A DNA stretch of 64,000 bases, from positions 62,001 to 126,000 of the forward strand of contig NZ_AP023273.1 of assembly GCF_013426735.1 (NCBI RefSeq), written 5' to 3'. Position numbers and translations under genes: made by a program. This document shows, piece after piece, positions 52,001-61,968 of the stretch. The stretch is from Agrobacterium vitis (lineage in GTDB: Bacteria > Pseudomonadota > Alphaproteobacteria > Rhizobiales > Rhizobiaceae). The notes beneath the pieces are model-generated. The model worked only from the letters and a program-made list of their open reading frames with translations. It ran no database searches and was not told where the DNA came from. Numbering within the stretch: the stretch's first letter is position 1; each line of letters begins with the position of its first letter.

Positions 52001-52903
52001 TCATTTCCCCATCTGCTCGCGCATGAACCGCTCAACCGCATCCACCAGCTTTGAAGCGGCAAACGACAATTGCCGGTCACCGGCGACGCACAGATCGATG
52101 GGTGTGCGGATGCCCGTCCCACCGGCAATCGGGATAATCACCAGTTCGCCGGACCGGCGTTCTCGCGCCACCGTCTGGGCTGGCAGCAGCGTCAAGGCGG
52201 CACCGCGCAAGACCAGTTCCCGCTGCATTTCCAGCGATCCCGTCACAAAGACCGGATCAAGCTCCAGACCGGCCTTGGAAAACCAGGCATCGAAGGCCCG
52301 GCGAGCGCCATAAGACCCGTCCGGCACCGCCAGCGGAAAGCGGGCAAGATCCGTTATAGACATCTCCGTCATCCGTGCCGCCGGATGATGGCTGGCGGCG
52401 ATGACATCATAAATGATTTGCGCCCGTGCTCGCACCCGTATGCCCGGATCAGGCTCGGAAAACAGGGTAACAGCCATGTCCGCCTTGGCACTCGATAAGG
52501 CCTCCATCGCCTGTCCGGCGCTGGCAATCGTCACCGAAAACCGGATATTGGGATAGACCAGGCTGAAATCAGCCAGAGCCGGTGCCAGCAGATTGGCAAC
52601 CGTCGCACCGTTTGCGTGGATATTGACGTGGCCGCGCTTCAAGCCCTGGAGATCGTCGATCAACTGGTGAACATGGTTCAACTCCCGCAATGTCTTGCCC
52701 GCTCTTGCCGCAAGCAACTCGCCCGCCGCCGTCAACTGGATGCCCCGGCTCGACCGCTCGATCAGCACCGTGCCGAAATAATGCTCCAATTGATCGATCT
52801 GGCGGGCAAAGGCGGTCGGCTGCACATTCAGACGCTCGGCAGCGGCCCGCATCGAGCGGGTTCGCACCAGTTCATCGAAATAGATCAGTGCTTTTATCTG
52901 CAT
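52001..52903 (-). CDS. LysR family transcriptional regulator
   Basis: A 300-residue LysR regulator: winged helix-turn-helix at the N-terminus (RTRSMRAAAERLNVQPTAFARQIDQLE, about 14-40) and a two-lobed ligand domain from about 90. It lies upstream of, and in the same direction as, the second peptide-type importer, so it is the likely activator of that operon, although the more usual divergent layout is absent. Confidence 0.88.
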   Translation of the reverse strand: MQIKALIYFDELVRTRSMRAAAERLNVQPTAFARQIDQLEHYFGTVLIERSSRGIQLTAAGELLAARAGKTLRELNHVHQLIDDLQGLKRGHVNIHANGATVANLLAPALADFSLVYPNIRFSVTIASAGQAMEALSSAKADMAVTLFSEPDPGIRVRARAQIIYDVIAASHHPAARMTEMSITDLARFPLAVPDGSYGARRAFDAWFSKAGLELDPVFVTGSLEMQRELVLRGAALTLLPAQTVARERRSGELVIIPIAGGTGIRTPIDLCVAGDRQLSFAASKLVDAVERFMREQMGK

Positions 52904-53070
52904 GCCCGTTCATCCCCACCCCAGCAGAATTGCCAGATTTCTCCACGCCTTCCAAGTCCCGCCTGGGGTGATGTTTTCCCATATTGGCCCTGTCACTCCG
53001 TTAAGCGTGCTCGTTGCAGAAGACACAAGCGCGCAACCATTAAAGCCTATTAAATGGGCGAAAATTTCTG

Positions 53071-53099
53071 TTGACTATATTTTAATCCGGGCATAGCCT
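53071..53099 (+). promoter_or_regulatory. Putative promoter of the amiC leader transcript
   Basis: TTGACT at 53071-53076 and TAGCCT at 53094-53099 are 17 bases apart in an AT-rich stretch. The -10 match is weak. Transcription from here would give a leader of about 190 bases before amiC. Confidence 0.3.
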
Positions 53100-53137
53100 G
53101 CAAGTGAGCTTCCGATAGTCCACACGGATTTAGGGGC

Positions 53138-53160
53138 AAACTGGCGACTGGACACCGTTT
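53138..53160 (+). promoter_or_regulatory. Candidate ANTAR-binding hexaloop hairpin (P1-like)
   Basis: AAAC pairs with GTTT and GG with CC (one bulged T, one C-A mismatch, closing G-C pair) around the six-base loop ACTGGA at 53147-53152. Position 1 is A and position 4 is G, the loop signature known for RNA targets of ANTAR antiterminators. A second six-base loop (TTTGAT at 53187-53192, closed by GGC/GCC) has the G at position 4 but not the A at 1. Confidence 0.45.
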
Positions 53161-53207
53161 ATTGTCCTGGCCGCCGAACACATGGCTTTGATGCCGCAGG
53201 CAAACAC

Positions 53208-53248
53208 GCCCCGCCACTCGTCTTCACGGACGGGCCGGGGCTTTTTTT
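53208..53248 (+). terminator. Strong intrinsic terminator in the amiC leader
   Basis: GCCCCG (53208-53213) pairs with CGGGGC (53236-53241), enclosing an inner stem CTCGTC/GACGGG with the loop TTCACG, and is followed at once by seven T. It lies 49 bases upstream of amiC and after no gene on this strand, so it must act on a leader RNA. That is what an AmiR-type antiterminator would need. Confidence 0.82.
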
Positions 53249-53296
53249 ATGTGCGATTTTGACTGTCAGAGAAAATCGCATGACCAGAGAGACTGC

Positions 53297-54481
53297 ATGA
53301 CAAGGATGACCGTTCCGATTTCGATCCTGTTCTCGACCACCGGGCCTTATGCGGCACTTGGTCGGGAAGCAGTGGATGGGGCGATGGCGGCCATTGCGCA
53401 GATCAATACAGATGCGGCATCTGCTGTTCAAATAGAGGCAAAACTGGCCGATCCCGGTGGCAATGCCGAGCGCTATGGATTGATGGCGGAAGCGGCAACC
53501 CGCGACGACGGCTGCAAACATATCATCGGCGCCATCACCTCCTGGAGCCGCAAGGAAATCCTGCCGGTGGTCGAACGGTCCGGCGCCCTGCTCTGGTATG
53601 CCTTTCCTTATGAGGGCTATGAAGCCAGCGACAGTGCGCTTTATCTGGGCGCCTGCCCCAACCAGCACCTTCTGCCGCTGTTTGCGCATATCCTGCCACG
53701 GTTCGGGCGGCGGCCTTTCATTGTCGGGTCCAATTATATCTGGGGCTGGGAAGTCAGCCGCATCGCCCGGGAACTGACCGAGGCCAGCGGCGGCCAGGTC
53801 GTCGCGGATCGTTATATGCCGCTCGGCTCGACCCAGGTCGATCACCTGATTGCCGAAATCCGCCTGAAGCGGCCCGATTTCATCCTGAGCAATCTCGTCG
53901 GCCAATCGGCTGCCGCCTTTCTGGCCGCCTATGATGCCCTGCGGCGCGAAGATCCCGCTTTTGGCCCTGAAAACTGTCCGGTCACCGCCTGCAATCTCTG
54001 CGAAACCGATCTCGCCGTTCTGGAGCCATCCGCACGGATTGGCCATATCACCACATCTGTTTATTTCCAGGGGCTGGAGAGCGCGGAAAATCAGAAGTTC
54101 AAGGCAGGAATCGCACGGCGGCACGGTCAGGACCGCCGCCTGACGACACCTTTCGTTTCCGCCTATACCGCTGTCATGGTTCTGGCACAGGCGATGGCCG
54201 ATGTGGGCAGCGACATGCCGGAGGCCGTGCGCCATGCCGCCACGAACCGGCTGTTTCGCACCCCGCTTGGGCCATTGAAAATCGACCCCCGCACCCAGCA
54301 CGCAGCACTTCGTCCGCATATTGCACTTTCGGACCACGATGGTTCTTTCACGGTGTTCCAGAGTGCGGCGGTTCCCATCGAGGCTGATCCCTATCTGGTG
54401 CGCAGCCAGCCAAAGCGAATGGAAGACACTCCACCCGCGCCTAAACCCCAGACGTCACCATCGCTGAAGGTGATCAAATGA
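53297..54481 (+). CDS. amiC: AmiC-like amide sensor (negative regulator of AmiR)
   Basis: A 394-residue protein of the periplasmic binding-protein fold that begins directly with VPISILFSTTGPYAALGREAVDGA and has no signal peptide, so it should stay in the cytoplasm. This is the hallmark of AmiC, which binds aliphatic amides and holds AmiR inactive. The start at 53297 was chosen because the homologous region begins there. It overlaps the ANTAR gene by 4 bases, allowing the tight AmiC-AmiR complex known in Pseudomonas. The ligand may be a short amide, as an acetamidase ends the operon. Confidence 0.88.
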   Translation: MTRMTVPISILFSTTGPYAALGREAVDGAMAAIAQINTDAASAVQIEAKLADPGGNAERYGLMAEAATRDDGCKHIIGAITSWSRKEILPVVERSGALLWYAFPYEGYEASDSALYLGACPNQHLLPLFAHILPRFGRRPFIVGSNYIWGWEVSRIARELTEASGGQVVADRYMPLGSTQVDHLIAEIRLKRPDFILSNLVGQSAAAFLAAYDALRREDPAFGPENCPVTACNLCETDLAVLEPSARIGHITTSVYFQGLESAENQKFKAGIARRHGQDRRLTTPFVSAYTAVMVLAQAMADVGSDMPEAVRHAATNRLFRTPLGPLKIDPRTQHAALRPHIALSDHDGSFTVFQSAAVPIEADPYLVRSQPKRMEDTPPAPKPQTSPSLKVIK

Positions 54482-55083
54482 AGCGGCCCGAACGTCCTCT
54501 GCTAGCCAATTGGCATGCAATCATCCTGCATCGCCCGCATCCTTCCGTCGATGCGCTGCAACGCCAGCTCGAACTCCTGCATATCCGGGTGACGGTTGCC
54601 TGGCCCCAACTGGACGAGAGCCATGCCGGGGCCGATATCGTGTTTTTCGATGCTGATATGGGCCATGATGGTCAATTTCCCTGGCCAGCCGGCTTTGCGC
54701 CGATGCCGATGATTGCGCTGATCGGCTCGGAAACCCCGGGGCGGATCGAATGGGCGTTATCGCAAGGCTCCAATGCCCATCTCCTAAAACCGGTCGGCTC
54801 CACCGGCGCCTATAGCGCCCTGTTGATTGCCGCCCACGCCTATCAGGCAGCCCGCAGCCAGGCCGATGACATCCGCAGCCTGGAAAACCGCGTCCGCCAA
54901 AGGCCGGTCGTGGTGCATGCCGTACTGGAATTGCTGCGGCAGGGTGCCTGCACCGAGGCTGAGGCCTGGCGCAGATTGCGCATGGTGGCGATGGACTGGG
55001 GCATGACCATCGAGGATGCCGCCGAGGCCATCTGCCGCAATGACCGGCATATCGGCGAGTTCCCGATCCCGAAATCCAACTGA
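54478..55083 (+). CDS. amiR: AmiR-like ANTAR-domain antiterminator
   Basis: A 201-residue protein with an N-terminal pseudo-receiver domain (about 12-120), a helical linker and a C-terminal ANTAR RNA-binding domain (about 130-187: [19 protein letters not shown]...[24 protein letters not shown]). It should bind hairpins in leader RNA and stop terminator formation when AmiC releases it. A strong terminator and a hexaloop hairpin lie just upstream of amiC. The following genes lie on the same strand with short gaps. Confidence 0.9.
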   Translation: MKRPERPLLANWHAIILHRPHPSVDALQRQLELLHIRVTVAWPQLDESHAGADIVFFDADMGHDGQFPWPAGFAPMPMIALIGSETPGRIEWALSQGSNAHLLKPVGSTGAYSALLIAAHAYQAARSQADDIRSLENRVRQRPVVVHAVLELLRQGACTEAEAWRRLRMVAMDWGMTIEDAAEAICRNDRHIGEFPIPKSN

Positions 55084-55114
55084 AACAGAATTGCAGTCCA
55101 TAAGGAGTTTTTGC

Positions 55115-56008
55115 GTGTCGAGTATTGAAGGTTTCGCCCCTTACGGCGAGTATCAGACTTGGTACCGGGTGACCGGCGATATCACCTCCGGCAAGCCGCC
55201 GCTGATCGTGGCCCATGGCGGTCCTGGCTGCACCCATGACTATGTCGATAGTTTCAAGGACATCGCCGCAACGGGCCGCGCCGTCATTCATTACGATCAG
55301 GTCGGCAATGGCAAATCCACCCATCTGCCCGACAAGGGCGGCGACTTCTGGACGGTGGCGTTTTTCAAGGCGGAACTGCACAACCTGATCGACCATCTGG
55401 GCATTCGCAGCGCCTATTGCCTGCTCGGTCAATCCTGGGGCGGCATGCTCGGCGCTGAATTTGCCGTGGACCAGCCCGAAGGACTGAAAGCCCTGGTGAT
55501 CGCCAATTCCCCCGCCTCGCTGCGCACCTGGGTTTCGGAAGCAAATCGGCTGCGTGAAGCGTTGCCTGCTGACGTGCAGGCGACATTGCTGGCGCACGAA
55601 CAGGCGGAAACCACCGACAGCGAAGACTATATGAAGGCAACCGATGTCTTCAACCAGCGCCATGTCTGCCGCGTCGTGCCGATGCCAGCAGAAGTGCAGC
55701 GTAACTTTGATGCGATTGCCGCCGATCCGACCGTTTATCACACCATGAACGGCCCCAATGAATTCCACGTCATCGGCACCATGAAGGACTGGACAATCGA
55801 GGGCAGGCTCTCGACCATCACTGTCCCGACATTGCTGATTTCCGGCCGGTTCGACGAGGCAACAGAAGCCTGCGTGCAGCCCTTCGCCGATGAGATCCCA
55901 GATGTGCGCTGGCGGATTTTCGAACAGTCCAGTCACATGCCGCATGTGGAAGAGCGCGACGCCTGCATGGCGGAGGTCAGCACCTTCCTTGACCAGAAAG
56001 CGCCCTGA
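55115..56008 (+). CDS. S33-family proline iminopeptidase/amino acid amidase-like hydrolase
   Basis: A 297-residue alpha/beta hydrolase with the oxyanion HGGPG block ([12 protein letters not shown], near 31-42), nucleophile serine in GQSWGG (about 107-112), an Asp in SGRFDEAT and a His in SSHMPHVEE. This is the proline iminopeptidase family, which also includes amino acid amidases. The GTG start at 55115 has TAAGGAG upstream. Placement behind an amide-sensing regulator makes an amidase for amino acid amides attractive; N-terminal peptidase action on imported peptides is the alternative. Confidence 0.86.
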   Translation: MSSIEGFAPYGEYQTWYRVTGDITSGKPPLIVAHGGPGCTHDYVDSFKDIAATGRAVIHYDQVGNGKSTHLPDKGGDFWTVAFFKAELHNLIDHLGIRSAYCLLGQSWGGMLGAEFAVDQPEGLKALVIANSPASLRTWVSEANRLREALPADVQATLLAHEQAETTDSEDYMKATDVFNQRHVCRVVPMPAEVQRNFDAIAADPTVYHTMNGPNEFHVIGTMKDWTIEGRLSTITVPTLLISGRFDEATEACVQPFADEIPDVRWRIFEQSSHMPHVEERDACMAEVSTFLDQKAP

Positions 56009-56073
56009 TAACGGCCCCGACAAGAGCCGCCAGAATGAACACAACCCAAGAAGAACCAGAGGGAATGAACTCC

Positions 56074-57771
56074 ATGACCAGATTGACCAGCACCTTGTCC
56101 TGCAAGGCAGGCACATTTCTCGCAACCTGCCTTCTCGCCCAGACAGCACTTACCGGCCTATCCTATGCGCAGGACCGGGCGGCGCTGATGGCCCAGCATC
56201 GCGGCGGCACCATGGTGCTGGCCGCCGTTTCGGCGGCGGGCACCATCGACCCCGCCATCAACTATACCGGCCAATACTGGCAGGTTTTGCAGATGACCAA
56301 TGACGGCTTGGTCAAGTTCAAGCAGGCCGCCGGCACCGAGGGCTTCAAGATCGTGCCTGATGTAGCCGAAGCCATTCCCGAGCCGCAGGACGATGGCAAG
56401 ACCTATGTGTTCAAGATCCGCAAGGGCATCATGTTCTCGACCGGGCAGGAGTTGAAGCCATCGGATGTGGTCGCCTCCTTCCAGCGTATCTTCAAGGTCA
56501 ATGGTCCGACCACTGGCAGTTTTTACAACGGCATTGTCGGCGCCGACAAATGCATTGCCGATGCGGCAAACTGCACGCTTGAAGGTGGCGTGATTGCCGA
56601 TGATGCGGCTGGCACCGTGACCATACACCTGACCCAGGCGGATTCGGAATTCTTCGACAAGATGGCCGTGCCGCATGCCAGCATCCTGCCAGCCGATACA
56701 CCCGCCAAGGACGCAGGCACGACGGCCCTGCCTGCCACCGGCCCCTATATGATTGCCAGCTACAACCCGAATGAAAAAATGGTGCTGAAGCGCAATCCGC
56801 ATTTCAAGGAATGGAGCGTCGATGCCCAGCCGGATGGCTATGCCGACGAAATCGTCTACCAGTTCGGCATGACCGAGGAAGCCACGATCAACGCCATCCA
56901 GAACGGTCAGGTCGACTGGATGTTCGACACGCCGCCCGCCGACCGTCTGCCGGAACTGGGCTCGAAATATGCCAAGCAGATGCATATCGATCCGCTGGCC
57001 GCCTTCTGGTACCTACCGATGAACACCAATCTGGCACCGTTCAACAATATCAAGGTGCGTCAGGCGGTAAACTATGCGCTCGACCGCGACGCGCTGGTTG
57101 GCCTGTTTGGCGGCGATGCACTGGCCTCCCCGACCTGCCAGATCCTGCCGCCGGATTTCCCCGGCTATGCTCCCAATTGCCTTTACACCAAGAACCCCGG
57201 CGAAAGCTGGAGCGAGCCGGATATGGACAAGGCCAAGGCACTGATCAAGGAAAGCGGCACGGCTGGCCAGAAGGTAACGATCATTGCCGAGGATAATGCC
57301 GTTGGTCGCGGCATTGGCACCTATGTGCAGAGCCTGTTGAACGAGCTTGGCTATGACGCTTCGCTGAAGGCAATCTCGCCGAATATCGAGTTCACCTATA
57401 TTCAGAACACCAACAACAACGTCCAGATCAGCGTCACGCAGTGGTACATGGATTATCCGGCAGCCTCGGACTTCATCAACGTGCTGCTGTCCTGCGACAG
57501 CATTCATCCGGGCAGCGATGCCTCCATCAATATCGCCGGTTACTGCAACAAGGAATTGGACAAGCAGATGCAGGACACGATGGCCCTCTCCATCAAGGAC
57601 CCAAAAGCCGCTGACGCCAATTGGGCCAAGATCGACAAAGCCTTCATGGAACAGGCACCGCTTGCACCTCTGTTCACGCCAAAGAGCGTCAACTTCACTT
57701 CGGCGCGGCTGGGCAACTACCTGTTCAACAAGCAGAACCGCTGGGTGATCTCGCAATCCTGGGTGAAATAA
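56074..57771 (+). CDS. Peptide-type ABC transporter substrate-binding protein (third system)
   Basis: A family 5 solute-binding protein of about 565 residues with a signal peptide (LATCLLAQTALTGLSYA-Q) and the segment DDGKTYVFKIRKGIMFSTGQELKPSDVVASF. I prefer the ATG at 56074 since GAGGG is 10 bases before it; the ATG at 56065 is too close to that site, and one at 56035 has no good site. It supplies substrate to the permeases downstream, and should be under AmiR control if the operon is read from the amiC leader. Confidence 0.89.
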   Translation: MTRLTSTLSCKAGTFLATCLLAQTALTGLSYAQDRAALMAQHRGGTMVLAAVSAAGTIDPAINYTGQYWQVLQMTNDGLVKFKQAAGTEGFKIVPDVAEAIPEPQDDGKTYVFKIRKGIMFSTGQELKPSDVVASFQRIFKVNGPTTGSFYNGIVGADKCIADAANCTLEGGVIADDAAGTVTIHLTQADSEFFDKMAVPHASILPADTPAKDAGTTALPATGPYMIASYNPNEKMVLKRNPHFKEWSVDAQPDGYADEIVYQFGMTEEATINAIQNGQVDWMFDTPPADRLPELGSKYAKQMHIDPLAAFWYLPMNTNLAPFNNIKVRQAVNYALDRDALVGLFGGDALASPTCQILPPDFPGYAPNCLYTKNPGESWSEPDMDKAKALIKESGTAGQKVTIIAEDNAVGRGIGTYVQSLLNELGYDASLKAISPNIEFTYIQNTNNNVQISVTQWYMDYPAASDFINVLLSCDSIHPGSDASINIAGYCNKELDKQMQDTMALSIKDPKAADANWAKIDKAFMEQAPLAPLFTPKSVNFTSARLGNYLFNKQNRWVISQSWVK

Positions 57772-57806
57772 GCTGGTACATCAGGGGCGAGGCGTAAAAA
57801 GCCCTG

Positions 57807-57835
57807 CCCACCCTCCCCTCGTTGGGGAGGGTGGG
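57807..57835 (+). terminator. Hairpin between binding protein and permease genes (third system)
   Basis: A perfect 12-bp GC-rich stem (CCCACCCTCCCC at 57807-57818 with its complement at 57824-57835) and a TCGTT loop, 36 bases after the binding-protein stop; CTTTT follows seven bases later. It could partly terminate transcription or protect the upstream message, giving more binding protein than permease. Confidence 0.6.
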
Positions 57836-57905
57836 GAGAAGTCTTTTACCTAAAAAGCCTCCTCCCCTCCATTTCCTCCATGACCGAGCTTGAAGAGAAG
57901 CGCAG

Positions 57906-58958
57906 ATGAACGATGTGTCGGAAGGCATGGCCAGCCATGCCCAATCCAATCGAGAGCCTGAACCGCAGGCCCCCAGAAAAGCCGGTGGCGCCGGACCATG
58001 GCGGCGGGCGTGGCGTTTGCTGCGTGGCGACCGATCAGCGATCGCAGCGGCCTTTGTGCTGCTGGTCATCATCGCCTCCAGCCTCGCCGCCCCGCTCTAT
58101 GCCTCGATGGTATCGGGCACCGACCCATTCCGCTCCAATCTCAGCGGCAGGGTGACAATCGACGGTCAGCGGGTGAAGGTTATGCAGGCATCTACCGAAG
58201 GCCTTGGCCTGGGCGTTACCCCCATCGGGCCAACCCTCAAAGGGCCGTATTTTCTGGGTGCCGATAGTCAGGGCCGCGATGTTGCTGCCCGCCTGCTCTA
58301 TGGCGGGCGCAATTCGCTGCTGATATCGGCATCGTCAACCTTGATCTGTCTGGTGCTGGCCGCAATCGTCGGGATTTCGGCTGGCTTCTTCGGCGGCGTC
58401 ACCGATATGGTTCTGTCGCGCATTCTCGATATTCTCTGGGCCTTCCCGGTCTATCTTCTGGCGATTTCGCTGTCCATCGTGCTGATTTCGCAAGGCATTA
58501 CCATCGGCCCCATCGAGATCAATTCCAGCAGCCTGCTGCTGCCCATCGGCATTATCGGCATTATCTACGTGCCTTACGTGGCGCGTCCGGTGCGCGGGCG
58601 GGTGCTTTCGCTCAAAAACAGCGAATTCGTGCTGGCAGCCATCGGTCTTGGCATTCCCAAATGGCGCATCCTGATCAAGGACATCTTGCCGAATGTCTCG
58701 ACCACACTGATCGTCTTCATTCCGCTGATGATGGCGCTGAACATTATCACCGAATCCTCGCTGTCCTTCCTCTCCATCGGCGTGCAGGCCCCGGATGCCA
58801 GCTGGGGAACAATCATCCAGGATGGCCAGGGGCTGCTTTACACCCGCCCGCTGGTGGCCCTGGCGCCGGGCATTGCCATTGTGCTCTGCGTGCTGGCGCT
58901 CAACGTGCTGGGTGACAGCGTGCGCGATGCACTCGACCCGCGCACCAAAGTGATTTGA
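57906..58958 (+). CDS. ABC transporter permease, DppC type (third system)
   Basis: A 350-residue DppC-type permease, longer than usual because of a polar N-terminal tail of about 45 residues and a periplasmic insert after helix 1. Family blocks include LGADSQGRDVAARLLYGGRN and the contact loop AIGLGIPKWRILIKDILPN. In this operon the DppC-type gene precedes the DppB-type one, the reverse of the other two systems in the window. Confidence 0.91.
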   Translation: MNDVSEGMASHAQSNREPEPQAPRKAGGAGPWRRAWRLLRGDRSAIAAAFVLLVIIASSLAAPLYASMVSGTDPFRSNLSGRVTIDGQRVKVMQASTEGLGLGVTPIGPTLKGPYFLGADSQGRDVAARLLYGGRNSLLISASSTLICLVLAAIVGISAGFFGGVTDMVLSRILDILWAFPVYLLAISLSIVLISQGITIGPIEINSSSLLLPIGIIGIIYVPYVARPVRGRVLSLKNSEFVLAAIGLGIPKWRILIKDILPNVSTTLIVFIPLMMALNIITESSLSFLSIGVQAPDASWGTIIQDGQGLLYTRPLVALAPGIAIVLCVLALNVLGDSVRDALDPRTKVI

Positions 58959-58968
58959 GGAGCCCCCG

Positions 58969-59940
<972 letters not shown>

Positions 59941-59942
59941 AA

Positions 59943-60968
59943 ATGACCCAGACCGAAAAACCCCTATTGCTTGATGTCAACGGCCTCAGCGTCTCCTTCG
60001 CCACTGATCGCGGCTATGTGCGGGCGGTGCGCGACGTGTCCTTTAGCGTGCGCGAAGGCGAAATCCTGTCTGTTGTCGGCGAATCCGGCTCCGGCAAATC
60101 AGTGACCCTCTTGTCACTGCTCGGCCTGCATGACCGCAAGACCACGCGGGTGGACGGCACCGTCACCTTTCGCGGCCAGCGCATTCTGGAAATGTCGGCA
60201 AGCCAGATGCGGCGCATTCGCGGCAAGCAGATCGGCCTGATTTCCCAGGACCCGATGACGGCACTGAACCCGGTGAAATCAGTGGGCTGGCAGATCGCCG
60301 AACAGATCCGCGCCCATGAGCCGATCTCGGCACGGGCGGCACGGCTGCGGGCCATCGAACTGTTGGGTGAAGTCGGCCTGTCCAATCCAGGTGAAGCGGT
60401 GGACCGCTATCCGCATCAGCTTTCCGGCGGCATGCGCCAGCGTGTCGTCATCGCCATGGCGCTCTCCTGTAGCCCGGCGCTGCTGGTGGCCGACGAGCCG
60501 ACGACGGCGCTGGACGTGACGGTGCAGGCGCAGGTGCTCGACCTGTTGATCCGTTTGCGCAAGGATTTCGGCTCGGCCATCATTCTCATCACCCATGACA
60601 TGGGCGTGGTCGCAGAAGTCGCTGACCGGGTGGCGGTGATGTATGCGGGCCGCATTGTTGAACGCGGCACGACCGACCAGATCTTCTCGACACCGATGCA
60701 TCCCTATAGCTGGGGCCTGATGGCCTCGATCCCGCCTTTGACAGGGCCACGCCTGAAGCGCTTGAAATCCATTCCCGGCATGCCCCCCACGCCAGACAGC
60801 CTGACGGAGGGCTGCGGTTTTGCACCGCGCTGTATGTTTGCGCGGGAGGACTGCGCAGCACATCCGCCATTGCGGCGCATGGGAGAGCATTCGGCACTCT
60901 GCGTGCTGGACGGGCCGGAGCGTGAGGCCCTTCGCCAAGACATCCTGCCGCTGGAGACCCTGGCATGA
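59943..60968 (+). CDS. ABC transporter ATPase, DppD type (third system)
   Basis: A 341-residue ATPase with GESGSGKS, the signature LSGGMRQRVVIAMAL and Walker B LLVADEPTTALD, then the cysteine segment CGFAPRCMFAREDC of the oligopeptide ATPase C-terminal domain. The stop overlaps the next ATPase start by 4 bases. Confidence 0.92.
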   Translation: MTQTEKPLLLDVNGLSVSFATDRGYVRAVRDVSFSVREGEILSVVGESGSGKSVTLLSLLGLHDRKTTRVDGTVTFRGQRILEMSASQMRRIRGKQIGLISQDPMTALNPVKSVGWQIAEQIRAHEPISARAARLRAIELLGEVGLSNPGEAVDRYPHQLSGGMRQRVVIAMALSCSPALLVADEPTTALDVTVQAQVLDLLIRLRKDFGSAIILITHDMGVVAEVADRVAVMYAGRIVERGTTDQIFSTPMHPYSWGLMASIPPLTGPRLKRLKSIPGMPPTPDSLTEGCGFAPRCMFAREDCAAHPPLRRMGEHSALCVLDGPEREALRQDILPLETLA

Positions 60969-61951
60969 GCGAGACATCTCACACCACGCCCCTGCTCTCG
61001 ACGCAGGATCTCACCAAGAGTTTCACTGTCGGTAAGACCATGCGTCCCGGCTCCGGCAAACTGCTGCGCGCCGTCGAAGGCATCAGCCTCGATGTCTATC
61101 CCACCGAAACCCTTGGGCTTGTCGGAGAATCCGGCTCCGGAAAATCGACGCTCGGACGCTGTCTGACACGCCTTTACGATGTCAGCGGCGGCTCGCTGAC
61201 GTTTGACGGACAGGACATTACCAAGGTGGACGGCAAGGCGCTGAAATCGGTGCGGCGCAAGATGCAGATGATTTTCCAGGACCCCTCCGCCTCGCTCAAT
61301 CCGCGCCGCAAGGTGCGCGATGTGCTGAGCGAAGTGCTGAAGGTTCACAAGATCCGCGAGGGCGCCGCGATCGAGGACCGGTTGGCCGAGCTGATGGATC
61401 TCGTCGGGCTCCGGCGCGAGTATCTGGATCGCTATCCGCATGAGTTTTCCGGCGGCCAGCGCCAGCGGATCGGCGTTGCCCGGGCCTTGGCGGTCGAGCC
61501 GAAGATGATTGTCGCCGACGAGCCGGTCTCGGCGCTCGATGTGTCGGTGCAGGCGCAGATCGTCAACCTGTTCAGCGATTTGCGCGAAAAGCTCGACCTC
61601 ACCTATGTGTTCATTGCCCATGATCTGGCCGTGGTGCGGCAGGTCTCAACGCGGGTGGCGGTGATGTATCTCGGCTCCATCGTCGAAATCGGCGAAACGG
61701 ATGCACTCTATGCCAATCCCAGCCATCCCTATACCCAGGCGCTGCTCTCTGCCATTCCGCAGCCACATAAGCGTGACAAGCGCGAACGCATCCTGCTGAC
61801 TGGCGAAATTCCAAGCCCGCTCAACCCACCAAGCGGCTGCAAGTTTTCCACCCGCTGTCCTTATGCGAAGGATATCTGCCGCGACCTGCGGCCACCGCTG
61901 ACGCCTGTCTCGACAGAGCGCAAGGTCGCCTGTCATTTTCCGCTGGATTGA
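60965..61951 (+). CDS. ABC transporter ATPase, DppF type (third system)
   Basis: A 328-residue ATPase with [24 protein letters not shown] and [12 protein letters not shown] and the terminal [14 protein letters not shown] segment. It completes the third peptide-type importer. The acetamidase gene follows after 17 bases. Confidence 0.92.
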   Translation: MSETSHTTPLLSTQDLTKSFTVGKTMRPGSGKLLRAVEGISLDVYPTETLGLVGESGSGKSTLGRCLTRLYDVSGGSLTFDGQDITKVDGKALKSVRRKMQMIFQDPSASLNPRRKVRDVLSEVLKVHKIREGAAIEDRLAELMDLVGLRREYLDRYPHEFSGGQRQRIGVARALAVEPKMIVADEPVSALDVSVQAQIVNLFSDLREKLDLTYVFIAHDLAVVRQVSTRVAVMYLGSIVEIGETDALYANPSHPYTQALLSAIPQPHKRDKRERILLTGEIPSPLNPPSGCKFSTRCPYAKDICRDLRPPLTPVSTERKVACHFPLD

Positions 61952-61968
61952 AGAAAAGGGAGCCTGCC

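Noticed and set aside
53223..53228. The terminator's apical loop TTCACG as an ANTAR target
   Set aside because: It has six bases but lacks both the A at position 1 and the G at position 4.
53159..54337. A 392-codon open frame on the minus strand
   Set aside because: It is antisense to amiC and to the leader terminator and shows no family features.
54521..56149. A 542-codon open frame on the minus strand
   Set aside because: It lies opposite amiR and the S33 hydrolase, both of which have clear motifs and ribosome binding sites.
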